Below are positions 31,987 through 41,531 of a stretch of DNA of 64,000 nt, one piece after another. Both the position numbers and the translations under genes were made by a program. Within the stretch, counting starts at the first letter, position 1, and each line of letters starts with the position of its first letter. This DNA is from Pseudoclavibacter helvolus (GTDB lineage Bacteria; Actinomycetota; Actinomycetes; Actinomycetales; Microbacteriaceae), in the NCBI RefSeq assembly GCF_014191305.1, contig NZ_JACHWJ010000001.1, forward strand, positions 434,001 to 498,000. Reading direction: 5' to 3'. The notes beneath the pieces were generated by a model. It saw nothing but the letters and a program-made list of their open reading frames with translations. It was not told the origin of the DNA and ran no database searches.

Positions 31987-33714
31987 GTGAACGACGCCAA
32001 CGAGACCAGCAACAGCTCCGCCCTCGCGGCCCGGCCCTGGCTGGCCGCCTACGCGGACGACGTCCCGCACGACATCCCCGAGGTGCGAGAGTCCCTTGTT
32101 GACCTGCTCGACAACGCCGTGAAGCGATTCGGCTCGCGCCCTGCCCTGGAGTTCTTCGGAGCCGAGACGAGCTACGGCGAGCTCGGGGACCAGGTCGCCC
32201 GTGCTGCTGAGGGGCTGCGAAAGCTGGGCGTCGGCGCTGGCGACCGGGTCGCGCTTGTGCTCCCCAACTGCCCCCAGCACGTCGTCGCCTTCTATGCCGC
32301 TCTCCGCCTCGGCGCCATCGTGATCGAGCACAACCCGCTCTACACGGCCCGCGAGCTGCGGCACCAGTTCGAGGACCACGGCGCGAAGATCGCGATCGTG
32401 TGGGACAAAGTCGCCGACCTCATCTCCGAGTTGCCGAGCGACGTGGTTCCCGAGAAAGTCATTGCCGTCGACATGACCACGGCGCTGCCCTTCGGCAAGC
32501 GGCTCGCGCTGCGCCTGCCCGTCGCGAAGGCGAGAGACTCCCGCGACGCTCTGACGGCACGCCCCTCGGACCGCCGCGTGCTCAAGTGGGAGCGAGTCGC
32601 GAACGCCAAGCGCATCTCGAAGCGAGTGCCGAGCCCCGCCCTGGACGACGTCGCCCTGCTGCAGTACACGAGTGGCACGACGGGTAGCCCCAGGGGCGCC
32701 ATCCTCACCCACCGCAACCTGCGCGCCAACGCGGCGCAGGGGCGGGCCTGGGTCCCCGGCCTCACTGAGGGGCGTGAAGTCTTCTACGGTGTCCTTCCGC
32801 TCTTCCACGCCTATGGGATGACGCTATGCCTGACCTTCGCGATGAGCATCGGTGCGAGGCTCGTGCTCTTCCCGAAGTTCGACGTCGACCTCGTGGTCGC
32901 GGCAGCCAAGACGTCACCTCCCACGTTCCTGCCAGCCGTGCCGCCCATCTACGACGCCCTCTCGCGGGCCGCCTCCCGCAAGGGCGTCAGCTTCACGAGC
33001 ATCCGCTTCGCCATCTCCGGCGCCATGAGCCTTCCCGTGAAGACCGTGGAGCGCTGGGAAGAGGTCACCGGCGGGCTGCTCGTCGAGGGATACGGCATGA
33101 CGGAAACGTCGCCCGTCGCGCTCGGCAACCCCGTGGGCCCGACCCGCCGCCCCGGCACCGTCGGCGTGCCGTTCCCGAGCACGCACATCCGTGTCGTCGA
33201 CCCGGACGACCCGAGCGTCGACCGTGCCGCCGGAGAAGCGGGCGAGCTACTCATCCGCGGACCGCAGGTCTTCCAGGGCTACTGGAAGCGCCCGGACGAG
33301 ACCCGCGAAGTGCTGCTCGTGGGCGGGTGGCTCCGGACCGGCGACATCGTCACCGTCTCCGAAGACGGCTTCGTGACGGTCGTCGACCGCAAGAAGGAAC
33401 TCATCATCACGGGCGGCTTCAACGTGTCGCCCTCTGAGGTAGAGGAAGCGCTGACCGCTCATCCCAATGTCGAGGGAGCTGCCGTCGTCGGCCTCCCGCG
33501 CTCGTCCGGCGGCGAGGATGTCACCGCCGCCGTTGTCCTCCGCGACGGGGCGACGTTCGACGCCGACGCTCTCCGCGACTTCTGTCGGTCGCGCCTCGCC
33601 TCCTACAAGGTGCCGAAGCGGGTTGTCCTGGTCGACGAGCTGCCGAAGTCGCTCATCGGCAAGGTCCTCCGCCGACAGGTTCGCGATGGGCTCGTGGCCA
33701 AGCGCGGCGAGTAG
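31987..33714 (+). CDS. Long-chain fatty acid-CoA ligase (AMP-binding)
   Basis: 575-residue adenylate-forming enzyme that would activate a fatty acid to acyl-CoA with ATP. The GTG at 31987 follows GAAGGGA; the longer frame from 31828 adds an Arg-rich segment unlike the family. Motifs: P-loop A3 LLQYTSGTTGSPRGAIL (about residue 220), FHAYGMTLCLT, A5 LLVEGYGMTETSP, A7 LRTGDIV, A8 VVDRKKELIITGGFNVSPSEVEE and the catalytic Lys A10 in PKSLIGKVLRRQ. All are intact. The gene is alone, divergent from yceI. Chain-length preference cannot be read. Confidence 0.9.
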   Translation: MNDANETSNSSALAARPWLAAYADDVPHDIPEVRESLVDLLDNAVKRFGSRPALEFFGAETSYGELGDQVARAAEGLRKLGVGAGDRVALVLPNCPQHVVAFYAALRLGAIVIEHNPLYTARELRHQFEDHGAKIAIVWDKVADLISELPSDVVPEKVIAVDMTTALPFGKRLALRLPVAKARDSRDALTARPSDRRVLKWERVANAKRISKRVPSPALDDVALLQYTSGTTGSPRGAILTHRNLRANAAQGRAWVPGLTEGREVFYGVLPLFHAYGMTLCLTFAMSIGARLVLFPKFDVDLVVAAAKTSPPTFLPAVPPIYDALSRAASRKGVSFTSIRFAISGAMSLPVKTVERWEEVTGGLLVEGYGMTETSPVALGNPVGPTRRPGTVGVPFPSTHIRVVDPDDPSVDRAAGEAGELLIRGPQVFQGYWKRPDETREVLLVGGWLRTGDIVTVSEDGFVTVVDRKKELIITGGFNVSPSEVEEALTAHPNVEGAAVVGLPRSSGGEDVTAAVVLRDGATFDADALRDFCRSRLASYKVPKRVVLVDELPKSLIGKVLRRQVRDGLVAKRGE

Positions 33715-33743
33715 GCGGCGGGGGCGCCGAGCGGCGCGGTCTC

Positions 33744-33796
33744 CGCTCGTTGTGCCTCCGGTCTGCGCTCGTCCTGCCTCTGGTCTGCGCTCGTAA
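33744..33796. repeat. 22-bp tandem repeat, 2.4 copies
   Basis: Two full units, CGCTCGTTGTGCCTCCGGTC(TG) at 33744-33765 and the same with small changes at 33766-33787, followed by a partial third. The array begins 30 bases after the acyl-CoA ligase stop. No gene is visible in this 151-bp gap. Confidence 0.7.
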
Positions 33797-33865
33797 GCGC
33801 GCAAACCGGGAGGCCTAGAGGCGGCAGTCGGCGGGCGGCAGCTGGCTGTCGGCTGATGCTGAACG

Positions 33866-35058
33866 CTAGGCGGTCGCAGCGCCGGCCATGGCGGTAGCTT
33901 CGGTGTGCGAAAGGCGCGCGTCGAGCCAGTCGAGCAGCACCTCGTTCACCGCTGTGCGGGCGAGCGGCTCGCAGTGCGAGTCGGCACCGTTGACCGCCGT
34001 GAAGTGCACAAGCTCCGATTCGGGAACGAGAGCGGCGAGCTGCTCTGACTGGCCGGGCCAGAACTGCTCGTTCTCCGGCGCCGTCACCAGCAGCGGCGTC
34101 GAGATCGAGCTCGCGAGCTCCGGCGTCAGACGGTACTTCCCGACCTCGCGGTAGACCGCGAAGTAGCCGGTGCTCGAGTAGGGCTTCGCGCGGAAGCTCC
34201 AGACTGCGCGCTCTGCTGCGCTGTGGCCGAGGCCGAGCTTCATGTACTGGTCGAAGTGCTTGGAGTCACCCCTTTTCGAGCTCGTGTCGCAGCGGCGAGG
34301 GGAGGTGCTTGACCCAGGAAGTCGAGACGTCCGTCACGCCGGGGTCGACGATCGCCGCCACCACTCGGTGCTCGAAGGCGAGTGCTCACGGCACCCAGTA
34401 CCCGGCCTGGCTCACGCCATAGACCGCGATGCGCGATGCGTCGATGCCGGGCAGGGCCATGGCGTGGTCGAGAACCGGCGTCAGCACGGCCTCGAAGTCA
34501 GGCCTGAAGTGCGACCCCGCAACGAGTTGGCTCTGCTGGCCCGGCCCGTCGAAGTACAGAACGGCGTAGCCGCGAGCCGCGGCCGACGCGCCAATGGTCG
34601 CGTACAGGTCCGTCAGCGTCCCGTCGCTGCCGTTGACGAGAACAAGCAGCGGCGCGCCACCGTCTGACGCAGGCGCATCCGGCCGCTGCAGGTAACCGGG
34701 GAGGCCGCCCTTGCCATACCTGATCGAGAGGTGCTCCAACGGGACGCGCCTCAGTCTCGCGTGTCGATCCCAGGCTGCGCGGTGCATGGCGAACGCGTTC
34801 GCGGAGCCATTGGGCGGACGCCGTCACGTTGCGGCCGTTGCTCGTCGAGACCTCCGCGAGCTCCAGCGTGGCCTGGGCTCTCGCGAACCAGGCCCTGATC
34901 CACGACTCCCGCTTGCCATCCTCGATGGCGGCGAGCGTCGCGAAGATCTCGCCAAGGTCACCGGCACCCGCGCCGACCGAGCCGAGGACTATCTTGGCTT
35001 CGAAATTCTGGTCTGCGTCGTGGAACAAGGGCCGCGACAGTGCTGGATGGTGCGACAT
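33866..35058 (-). pseudogene. Alpha/beta hydrolase (dipeptidyl peptidase/esterase-like), multiply disrupted
   Basis: The remains start with MSHHPALSRPLFHDADQNFE at 35058, preceded by GGGAGG, and continue to about 34800 (NVTASAQWLRE). There the frame shifts, apparently with loss of about 25 codons, to FAMHRAAWDRHARL. The next segment runs through LYFDGPGQQSQ and the nucleophile elbow YGVSQAGYWVP, then meets a TGA at about 34388 where CGA (Arg) would give WVPRALAFEHRV. After ELEKG near 34270, one extra G in a GGGG run moves the coding to SKHFDQYMKLGLG, which ends at 33866 with the His region GADSHCEP. Three independent lesions show a genuine pseudogene. Confidence 0.85.
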
Positions 35059-35179
35059 AACCACATCATCCTCCCGTCGTCGTGCGTCGAACCCGATCCG
35101 CAGGGAGTTGAAAGAATGGCGGCTCGCTAGGATGCCAGCACGGTCGCCGACCAGCGGCGAATCCAGGGAGGGTGCATCC

Positions 35180-35479
35180 ATGTCGTTCCAGTCGTACCTC
35201 GACAACATCGAGGGCAAGACGGGCCTCACGCCGCGTCAGTTCATCGCGATCGCGGAGGAGAAGGGCTTCGACGCCCAGGACACCAAGGCCGGCGTCATCC
35301 TCGCCTGGCTCAAGGAGGACTACGACCTGGGGCGTGGCCACGGCATGGCCCTCGTGCACGTCATCAACAACGGCCCGAAGATCAGCGACAAGCACGTCGG
35401 CAAGCCGGGGGCGCACGGCGATGAATCCGACACGCTGTGGCTCGACGGTGTGGCCAGCAAGCCCGCGGCGGGGGAGTGA
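35180..35479 (+). CDS. DUF4287 protein
   Basis: 99-residue small protein of the DUF4287 family. The ATG at 35180 follows GGGAGGG. Visible features are SYLDNIEGKTGLTPRQFIAIAEEKGF and GVILAWLKEDYDLGRGHGMALVHVIN, with a helical pattern resembling short DNA- or protein-binding domains. The stop overlaps the next start as GTGA, so the YchJ-like gene is translationally coupled. Function is not established in any system I know. Confidence 0.85.
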   Translation: MSFQSYLDNIEGKTGLTPRQFIAIAEEKGFDAQDTKAGVILAWLKEDYDLGRGHGMALVHVINNGPKISDKHVGKPGAHGDESDTLWLDGVASKPAAGE

Positions 35480-35904
35480 CCTCGCCGACGGCAGCGACAG
35501 GCAGCGGCGTCGACGGCTCGCCGTCGGACGGGCCCTGCCCCTGCGGGAGCCGGCTCGGGTACGGCGCGTGTTGCGGAGTCTTCCACGATGGCTTCCCCGC
35601 GCCGACGGCCGAGACGCTCATGCGGTCCCGCTACTCGGCGTTCGCACTCGGGCTGCCCGGCTATCTTGCTGAGACCTGGGCCGACGAGACGCGGCCCGAC
35701 GAGATCGATCTCAACGACGGCACCGTCTGGCGACGCCTCCAGATCGTCGACACGGTCGATGGCGGGGCGGGGTCGCAGGCGGGCATCGTCGAGTTCCGCG
35801 CGTCCTATCGCGACTCCGACGGAGGTGGTCTGCTCCACGAGCGCAGCCGCTTCGTTCGCGAAAGCGGCCGCTGGGTCTACGTCGACGGCGAGATCCTCGG
35901 CTAA
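35476..35904 (+). CDS. YchJ-like protein with SEC-C motif
   Basis: 142-residue UPF0225/YchJ-family protein. The N-terminal zinc-binding SEC-C motif is PCPCGSRLGYGACCG at about residues 20-33, followed by the YchJ domain with LMRSRYSAFALGLPGYLAETW and FRASYRDSDGGGLLHERSRFVRESGRWVYVDGE. The GTG start overlaps the previous stop by four bases. A perfect hairpin terminator follows 49 bases later. The function of YchJ remains unknown. Confidence 0.87.
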   Translation: MTSPTAATGSGVDGSPSDGPCPCGSRLGYGACCGVFHDGFPAPTAETLMRSRYSAFALGLPGYLAETWADETRPDEIDLNDGTVWRRLQIVDTVDGGAGSQAGIVEFRASYRDSDGGGLLHERSRFVRESGRWVYVDGEILG

Positions 35905-35953
35905 GTCGTACCGGCTGGTCTCGAGCCGTGGACTTCTCGGCGCGAGCACGCAG

Positions 35954-35988
35954 AGATGGTCGTCATCGGGCTCGGATGACGACCATCT
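35954..35988. terminator. Bidirectional hairpin terminator
   Basis: A perfect 14-bp stem, AGATGGTCGTCATC with GATGACGACCATCT, encloses a seven-base loop. It lies between the convergent ychJ-like and ppc genes and is followed on the plus side by the T-rich AGCTTTGTTTG. Confidence 0.88.
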
Positions 35989-36014
35989 AGCTTTGTTTGC
36001 GAAGCAGCCTGGCG

Positions 36015-38717
36015 TCAGCCCGTGTTCTGCAGGCCAGCCGCGACACCGTTGACGGAGAGTAGCAGGAGCCGCTGGAGTTCGGCCGCCTCGTCGGCGTCCG
36101 GCTTCTTGGCGTCGTCGCGAAGTCGGCGCAGCGCCCGCAGCTGGAGCAGCGAGAGCGCGTCTACGTACGGGCTGCGCATCTTCACGGCGCGCTGCAGCAC
36201 AGGCTTGCGTTCGAGCAACTCCGCACCGCCCGTGATGCGGGTGACCCAGCTTGCCGTGAGGTCAAGCTCGCCCGTCACGAGCTCGGCGAGCTCAGGCCTG
36301 TCGCCCAGTTCGAGGTAGCGGCGCGCGATGCGCGCATCCGTCTTCGCGAGGCTCATCGCGACGTTGTCGATCATCGAGCGGAACAGTGGCCACTCCGCAT
36401 ACGCGGCCTGCAGCTGGTCGAGGTCTCCGACCGCCTCCAGGGCAGTACCCAGCCCAAACCAGCCGGTGAGGTTGATGCGTGCCTGCGTCCACGCGAACAC
36501 CCACGGGATGGCACGAAGATCCTCGAGTGACTCAACCGAGAGGCCGCGGCGCGCTGGGCGTGAGCCGAGCGCGAGCATGCCAACCTCTTCCATCGGGGTG
36601 ACTCGAGCGAACCATGGTGCGAAGCCCGGCGCCTTGACGAGCGCGAAGAATCGCTCGCGGGAAGCCGCATCCATCGTTGCCGCGACGCTGGAGTACTTCT
36701 CCGCGGCGTCGGCATTCCGCGACTCCGTCGAGGGAGCAGAGGCGAGGAGCGTCGCCGAGATGACCTGGTCGATGTGCCGCGCGGCGATGTCCGGGTCGCC
36801 GTACCTGGCGAAGATCACCTCGCCCTGCTCGGTGAGCTTGAATCGGCCGTCGACCGAGTGTGGGGGCTGCGCGAGGATCGCCACGTTCGCCGGTCCGCCA
36901 CCGCGGCCGAGGGCGCCGCCGCGGCCGTGGAAGAGCGTCAGCTCGATGCCGTTCTCCCGCGCCCAGGCTGCAATCTGACTCTGCGCCTCGTAGAGGGCGA
37001 GCGTCGCGGCGACGGGGCCGACGTCCTTCGACGAGTCGGAGTAGCCGAGCATAACCTCGAGCTTGCGGCCGTTCGCGGCGAGCAGCTCGACGACCTCAGG
37101 CTGCTCGAGCATCTCGGCGAGGATGCGGGGTGCCGCCTGCAGGTCGGCGAACGTCTCGAAGAGCGGGATCACGTTGAGGGCTGGCGGCGTCGCGCCCGGC
37201 CCCGTGGCCGCAACCGCCAGCTTGTAGACGTTGGCGATATCCTCCGACGACTGCGTGAAGGACACGATGTAGCGGCCGGCGGCGCGAGGCCCGTGGCGTT
37301 CCTGGATGAACGCGATCGAACGGAACACGTCGAGCACCTCGGCGGTGAGCTCGCTCGGCTCAGCATCCGAGGACTGCTCCGCGAGCTCGGCAAGCACCTT
37401 GCGGTGAACCTGGGAGTGCTGGCGCACCTCGAGCTCCGTGAGGTGGAAGCCGAAGGTCTCCACCTGCCAGATGAGGTGCTGCAGTTCACCGTAGGCGTGG
37501 CGCCCCGCGCCGGCCGCTACGAGCGAGGCCTGCAGGATGCGCAGCTCGCGCAGCAGTTCGTCCGGCACCTTGTAAGCCAGGTCAGCATTGCGGCGTCGGG
37601 TGGCCTCGATGCGCCGCGCGATGAGCAGCAGGACCCGGCGGTGTGGCTCCCCAGGTGAGCGCTGCGCGATCTCGGCGGCGGCCGCCTCGTCGGCGCTGCC
37701 GAGGCGCGCGAGCAGGGTTGCCGCAGCAGCGTCAAGGGGGGTCGTGTCTGAACCGAGCGTGAGCGTGCGACCGATGCGAGCGGATGCGCGCTCGAGGCCG
37801 AGCAGAACGTGCTCGGAGGCGATGACTGCTGCCTGACGGCTGACCTTCGCTGTCACGAACGGGTTGCCGTCGCGGTCTCCACCGATCCAGGAGCCGACTC
37901 GCACAAACGGCTCCGCGATGGGCGCAGCGGTGCCCGAGAGCGCGCCCTGCAGCGCTTCGTCGACGCGGCGGTAGACGCGTGGCACGGTCGTGAAGAGCGT
38001 CTCGTCGAAGACAGCCATGACGGTGCGCACCTCGTCGACGGGTGTCGGCTTGTCGCTGCGCAGCGGCGAGGTGCGCCACAGCAGGTCGATCTCCTCGAGC
38101 AGGCGACGCGTGAGCTCCTGAGCGGCCGGGCTGCCTTCGGATGCACCTCCCAGCAGGCGCAGTTCGTCGCGTTCCTCGAGCAGGTCGCTGATGCGCCTGA
38201 TCGCCGACGAAACCGCGCGTCGGCGAGCCTCCGTCGGGTGCGCCGTGAACACCGGGTGGAAGCGGAGCGCGCGCACCCGCTCGGCGGCACCGTCCGCGCC
38301 GATCTCTTCGCTCAGGCGCGCGAAGGCCTGCGAGATCGTGTCCTCCTGCTGCTTCGCGGGTGATGCCCCGCGGGCACGTAGAACGCGGACACGGTGGTGC
38401 TCCTCGGCGAGGTTCACCAAGTGGAAGTAGCAGGTGAAGGCTCTGGCGACTTCGTCGGCCCGGGCCGGCGACAGCGTATCGACGAGCTCCTCGGCGGATG
38501 CGAAGTCGTCGTCCGCGGATATGCCGCCATGCTCGTAGGCCGAGATCGTCAGGCGACGGAGCCGCTCGACGTCGCTGAGGAGGTCTGCGCCTCCCGTCTC
38601 AGTGAGGACCTGGCCGAGCAGGGTGCCGAGGAGGTGCACGTCAGAGCGCAGCTCATCTGGCAGTTCAGCGCCAGCCTCAGTGCGGCTGGCGGGGGAGTTC
38701 GTGGGGGCTTCGAGCAT
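36015..38717 (-). CDS. ppc: Phosphoenolpyruvate carboxylase
   Basis: Full-length 900-residue PEP carboxylase, which adds bicarbonate to PEP to give oxaloacetate and refills the TCA cycle. Signatures: FHPVFTAHPTEARRRAVSSAI with the catalytic His near residue 158, VRVGSWIGGDRDGNPFVT, VMLGYSDSSKDVGPVAA, FHGRGGALGRGGGPAN and the C-terminal QNTG that completes the active site. The ATG at 38717 is preferred over GTG two codons upstream. It is monocistronic, convergent with the DUF4287/ychJ pair and divergent from the oxidoreductase. Confidence 0.96.
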   Translation of the reverse strand: MLEAPTNSPASRTEAGAELPDELRSDVHLLGTLLGQVLTETGGADLLSDVERLRRLTISAYEHGGISADDDFASAEELVDTLSPARADEVARAFTCYFHLVNLAEEHHRVRVLRARGASPAKQQEDTISQAFARLSEEIGADGAAERVRALRFHPVFTAHPTEARRRAVSSAIRRISDLLEERDELRLLGGASEGSPAAQELTRRLLEEIDLLWRTSPLRSDKPTPVDEVRTVMAVFDETLFTTVPRVYRRVDEALQGALSGTAAPIAEPFVRVGSWIGGDRDGNPFVTAKVSRQAAVIASEHVLLGLERASARIGRTLTLGSDTTPLDAAAATLLARLGSADEAAAAEIAQRSPGEPHRRVLLLIARRIEATRRRNADLAYKVPDELLRELRILQASLVAAGAGRHAYGELQHLIWQVETFGFHLTELEVRQHSQVHRKVLAELAEQSSDAEPSELTAEVLDVFRSIAFIQERHGPRAAGRYIVSFTQSSEDIANVYKLAVAATGPGATPPALNVIPLFETFADLQAAPRILAEMLEQPEVVELLAANGRKLEVMLGYSDSSKDVGPVAATLALYEAQSQIAAWARENGIELTLFHGRGGALGRGGGPANVAILAQPPHSVDGRFKLTEQGEVIFARYGDPDIAARHIDQVISATLLASAPSTESRNADAAEKYSSVAATMDAASRERFFALVKAPGFAPWFARVTPMEEVGMLALGSRPARRGLSVESLEDLRAIPWVFAWTQARINLTGWFGLGTALEAVGDLDQLQAAYAEWPLFRSMIDNVAMSLAKTDARIARRYLELGDRPELAELVTGELDLTASWVTRITGGAELLERKPVLQRAVKMRSPYVDALSLLQLRALRRLRDDAKKPDADEAAELQRLLLLSVNGVAAGLQNTG

Positions 38718-38809
38718 GAACACAGGCTACCGACGCTGTGTATCGACAATGTGACACGTCATCGATCATGACCGGGAATGACATTTGCGCGAGTGAAGTT
38801 GCCTTCCGC

Positions 38810-39801
38810 ATGGGTTCAGCAACGTCGTCAACAGCACACTTGGCATCGCAGGGTGCCGACCGAGTCCGCACGGCCCAGGCCGCTCGGTACGGGAGCCCGG
38901 AGGACCTGAGGGTCGTTGAAGGCTCCCTTGAGGCGCCGGCCGCCAACGAAGTGACGATCGAGACGCGTGCGATCGGGGTCAACGGCTTCGACGCAAAAAT
39001 GCTGTCAGGGGTGTTCGGGCGTGACGAATCGGCCCTGCCGCTCGTGCCAGGCCTCGAGCTTGCCGGCGTCATCACCGCGGTCGGCGACCAGATCGCCGCT
39101 GACGGAAGCTTCACGATCGGCGACGAGGTAGTGTCGGCCATGTCGAGCGGGGCCTACGCGACATCCGTCAACCGCGACGCGGCGGGGCTGCTCCACAAGC
39201 CGAGCGACCTGACGTTCGAGCAGGCCGCCGGGCTCGTTGTTGTCGGCGGAACGGCGGCCCAGCTGGTCGCAGCAGCAGCGCCGATCGAGGGGCAGACGAT
39301 CCTCATCCACGGCGCATCCGGTGCGGTCGGGCGCCTCGCAGCGCAGTTGGCGATTGCCGACGGCGCGCGCATTATCGGCACCGCCTCTCCCAAGCACCAC
39401 GAGGGGCTGCGCGAACTCGGTGTCGAGCCCGTCTCCTACGGCGAGGGCCTCGAACAGCGTGTGCGCGACATCTCGCCAGACGGCGTCGATGCCGCCCTCG
39501 ACACCGTCGGCAACAACGAAGCCATCGACGTGTCGCTCGCGCTCGTCGGCGACCCCAGGCGGGTCTTCACGATCGCCGGCTTCGCGCGCCTCGACTCGGG
39601 CATCGTCCCCATCGACGGCAGGCCAGAGCAGCCCGCCGCTGAGGTGCGAGTCGCCTCACGGCCGGGGCTCCTGCGATCGCTCGCGACGGGGCGATCTCGT
39701 TCCCCATCGCTGCGACGTTCCCCTTCGAGCAGGCGGCAGAAGCCCTCACTCTCGTGGCGAGTGGTCGGGCCGGCAGCAAGGTCATTCTGGTGGTCGGGTA
39801 A
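38810..39801 (+). pseudogene. Quinone oxidoreductase-like MDR, frameshifted near the 3' end
   Basis: Medium-chain reductase without zinc motifs, of the NADPH:quinone reductase group. Seen are VTIETRAIGVNGFDAKMLSG, LVPGLELAGVITAVG, and the nucleotide fold TILIHGASGAVGRLAAQLA near residue 165. After RVASRPGLL (about 39670) the frame gives Arg/Ser-rich sequence, while another frame reads AIARDGAISFPIAATFPFEQAAEAL and ends LVASGRAGSKVILVVG at TAA 39799-39801, a normal family C-terminus. One missing base near 39670-39673 accounts for it. Only the last 45 residues are affected, so the product might be mildly or fully inactive. Confidence 0.85.
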
Positions 39802-39825
39802 CCGGGGCTCTCCCGCGGTCAGGGG

Positions 39826-40326
39826 TCACGCCTCGGAGGACGGGCTCTCGAGGTAGTCCTCGAATACGGGCTTCTCGAGCCCGTCTTTCGCCGCGAGCAT
39901 CGTGTCCAGGTAGAAGTTCCAGCCGGCCAGTACGTCCTTCAGCATGGCTACAGGAACATCGAAGTGCTCGAAGATCAGCAGCGTCGCGTCAGCAACTTGG
40001 TCAGCGGGTGGGTTAGCGGTCGAGGCAGGGCCCTCCAACGTGATCCGCAGATGCCACGAACCCGCGGCATCCTCGGTCGTGACCTCGAGCACGCTCGGCG
40101 CTTCGCAGCGTCGGATCGTCGCCCCGCTTGCGGGGGCTCCCTCCTCGGCGACGAGCTGCAGGCCGATCTGGCCGGCGCTCTCGTCGATGTAGTGCCAAGG
40201 GCCGATCCACTGCGCGGTCTTGTCGCTGTGCGTCAGCCACGGCCACAGTTCTTCTCGAGATACCGCGACGGTGCGCTCGATGCGGATCGACTCAGTGCCG
40301 GCAGCGGCGGAGGTTTCTTCAGACAT
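39826..40326 (-). CDS. SRPBCC-family protein (AHSA1-like)
   Basis: 166-residue START-like protein: IRIERTVAVSREELWPWLTHSDKTAQWIGPW is the typical first strand/helix, and HLRITLEGPASTANPPADQVADATLLIFEHFD contains the central sheet. The C-terminal long helix is DVLAGWNFYLDTMLAA. It ends 25 bases after the oxidoreductase stop on the other strand and begins 10 bases beyond the stop of the AlkC-like gene, so it is probably the second gene of that transcript. Ligand not known. Confidence 0.85.
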   Translation of the reverse strand: MSEETSAAAGTESIRIERTVAVSREELWPWLTHSDKTAQWIGPWHYIDESAGQIGLQLVAEEGAPASGATIRRCEAPSVLEVTTEDAAGSWHLRITLEGPASTANPPADQVADATLLIFEHFDVPVAMLKDVLAGWNFYLDTMLAAKDGLEKPVFEDYLESPSSEA

Positions 40327-40335
40327 GGGGGTATC

Positions 40336-41445
40336 TCAGCACACGTCTTCGGGAAGCAGGTCGAACTCCGCGAAGCCGTGTCGAACGCCGTTGACCTGCA
40401 GCTCGACCGCGTGCGTGCCCGGGTGATAGCGGCGCGTCGTGATCGGCTTGATGGAGTGGCGCTTCGAGATGGTGAGGGATGCGCCGGGCGCGAGCGTCGT
40501 CGTCGAGATCTTGAAGGTCTTCGGGGTCCGACTCCCGTCGGCCTTGACGTGGTGCACGACATAGTCGACAACGAGGTTCACTGGTGTCTCGCCGCGGTTG
40601 CTGACGACCGCGCCGATGAGCAGTTCCTCGCCGAGGACAATGCTCGTGCGGTCCAGCGTCGGGCCGTCAACAACAACTTCGGCGGAGCCGAAGCCGAGAA
40701 GGCCAAGAGCCACGGGATCGCCGCGCTTCACGAGCGTCCTGAGGGCGTGGCGCACAAGCTTTGGCGTGTTCTCGTCCCCGTCCGAGAGCCAGGCGGCGGC
40801 CATCTCGCACACAAGCGCCGAGTCGTGCCTGCTGATGTCGTTGAGGTGGTTCGCGACCGACCGGCGAACGTACTCGCTCTCGTCTCGGTACAGCGCATCC
40901 AGGATTGGCGCCGCCAGTCGAGCATCGCGAGTGATCGCCGCCACACGGGTGCCCCACGGCAGGTAGGGGCGGGTCCCCTCGGACGCGAGGCGCCGCACGT
41001 GTTCATCGTCGCTCGTGGTCCACTCGAGCATGATCTCCAGCGTCCGCTCGAGTCGTGCGCGCAGCATGGCCCGCACCGCCCATTCGCACGTGAGCCGAGG
41101 GGTCAGTTCGGCGAGCAGCTTCATGCCATCATCGAACGCGCCGTCACTGCCATCTGCAATGGATGAAGCCGAGACGGCGCTCGAGACGGGCCACACCATC
41201 CACCCGGTGAGCGTCGGCGACTGCAGCGCACGCCGCACGATCGCGGCGAACTCCGAATACGGCACGGGCAGGTCCGCCACGAGGGAAGACGCGAGGTGTG
41301 AGCTCCGAGCGCCGAGGGCGAGGTCATCGAGCTCCGCGGTCGCGCTTCGGGTTGCTGCAAGCGAACGCCCGTCTGAGACCGACTCGAACAGGTCTGTCAT
41401 GGCCGTTGCCTGCGGGCGTCCCAGTAGTTCGTCAGCGAAAGGCAT
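40336..41445 (-). CDS. AlkC-like DNA alkylation repair protein
   Basis: 369-residue HEAT-repeat protein of the AlkC/AlkD DNA glycosylase superfamily. Repeats of the form WTTSDDEHVRRLASEGTRPYLPW and DALYRDESEYVRRSVANHLNDISRHDSALV are visible across residues 120-230. The C-terminal 110 residues (GAVVSNRGETPVNLVVDYVVHHVKADG, SLTISKRHSIKPITTRRYHPGTHAVELQVNG) form an Ig-like beta sandwich found on a subset of AlkC proteins, where it helps DNA binding. These enzymes excise 3-methyl and related cationic alkylation lesions. It is followed by the SRPBCC gene. Confidence 0.87.
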   Translation of the reverse strand: MPFADELLGRPQATAMTDLFESVSDGRSLAATRSATAELDDLALGARSSHLASSLVADLPVPYSEFAAIVRRALQSPTLTGWMVWPVSSAVSASSIADGSDGAFDDGMKLLAELTPRLTCEWAVRAMLRARLERTLEIMLEWTTSDDEHVRRLASEGTRPYLPWGTRVAAITRDARLAAPILDALYRDESEYVRRSVANHLNDISRHDSALVCEMAAAWLSDGDENTPKLVRHALRTLVKRGDPVALGLLGFGSAEVVVDGPTLDRTSIVLGEELLIGAVVSNRGETPVNLVVDYVVHHVKADGSRTPKTFKISTTTLAPGASLTISKRHSIKPITTRRYHPGTHAVELQVNGVRHGFAEFDLLPEDVC

Positions 41446-41531
41446 GTGCCATCTCTTCCCGGCGCGATGTCACTCGCGCGGCCGGCTCGCCCGAGCGCCG
41501 CAGTCAAGGCGGCGGCGCGCGGCGACGATTT

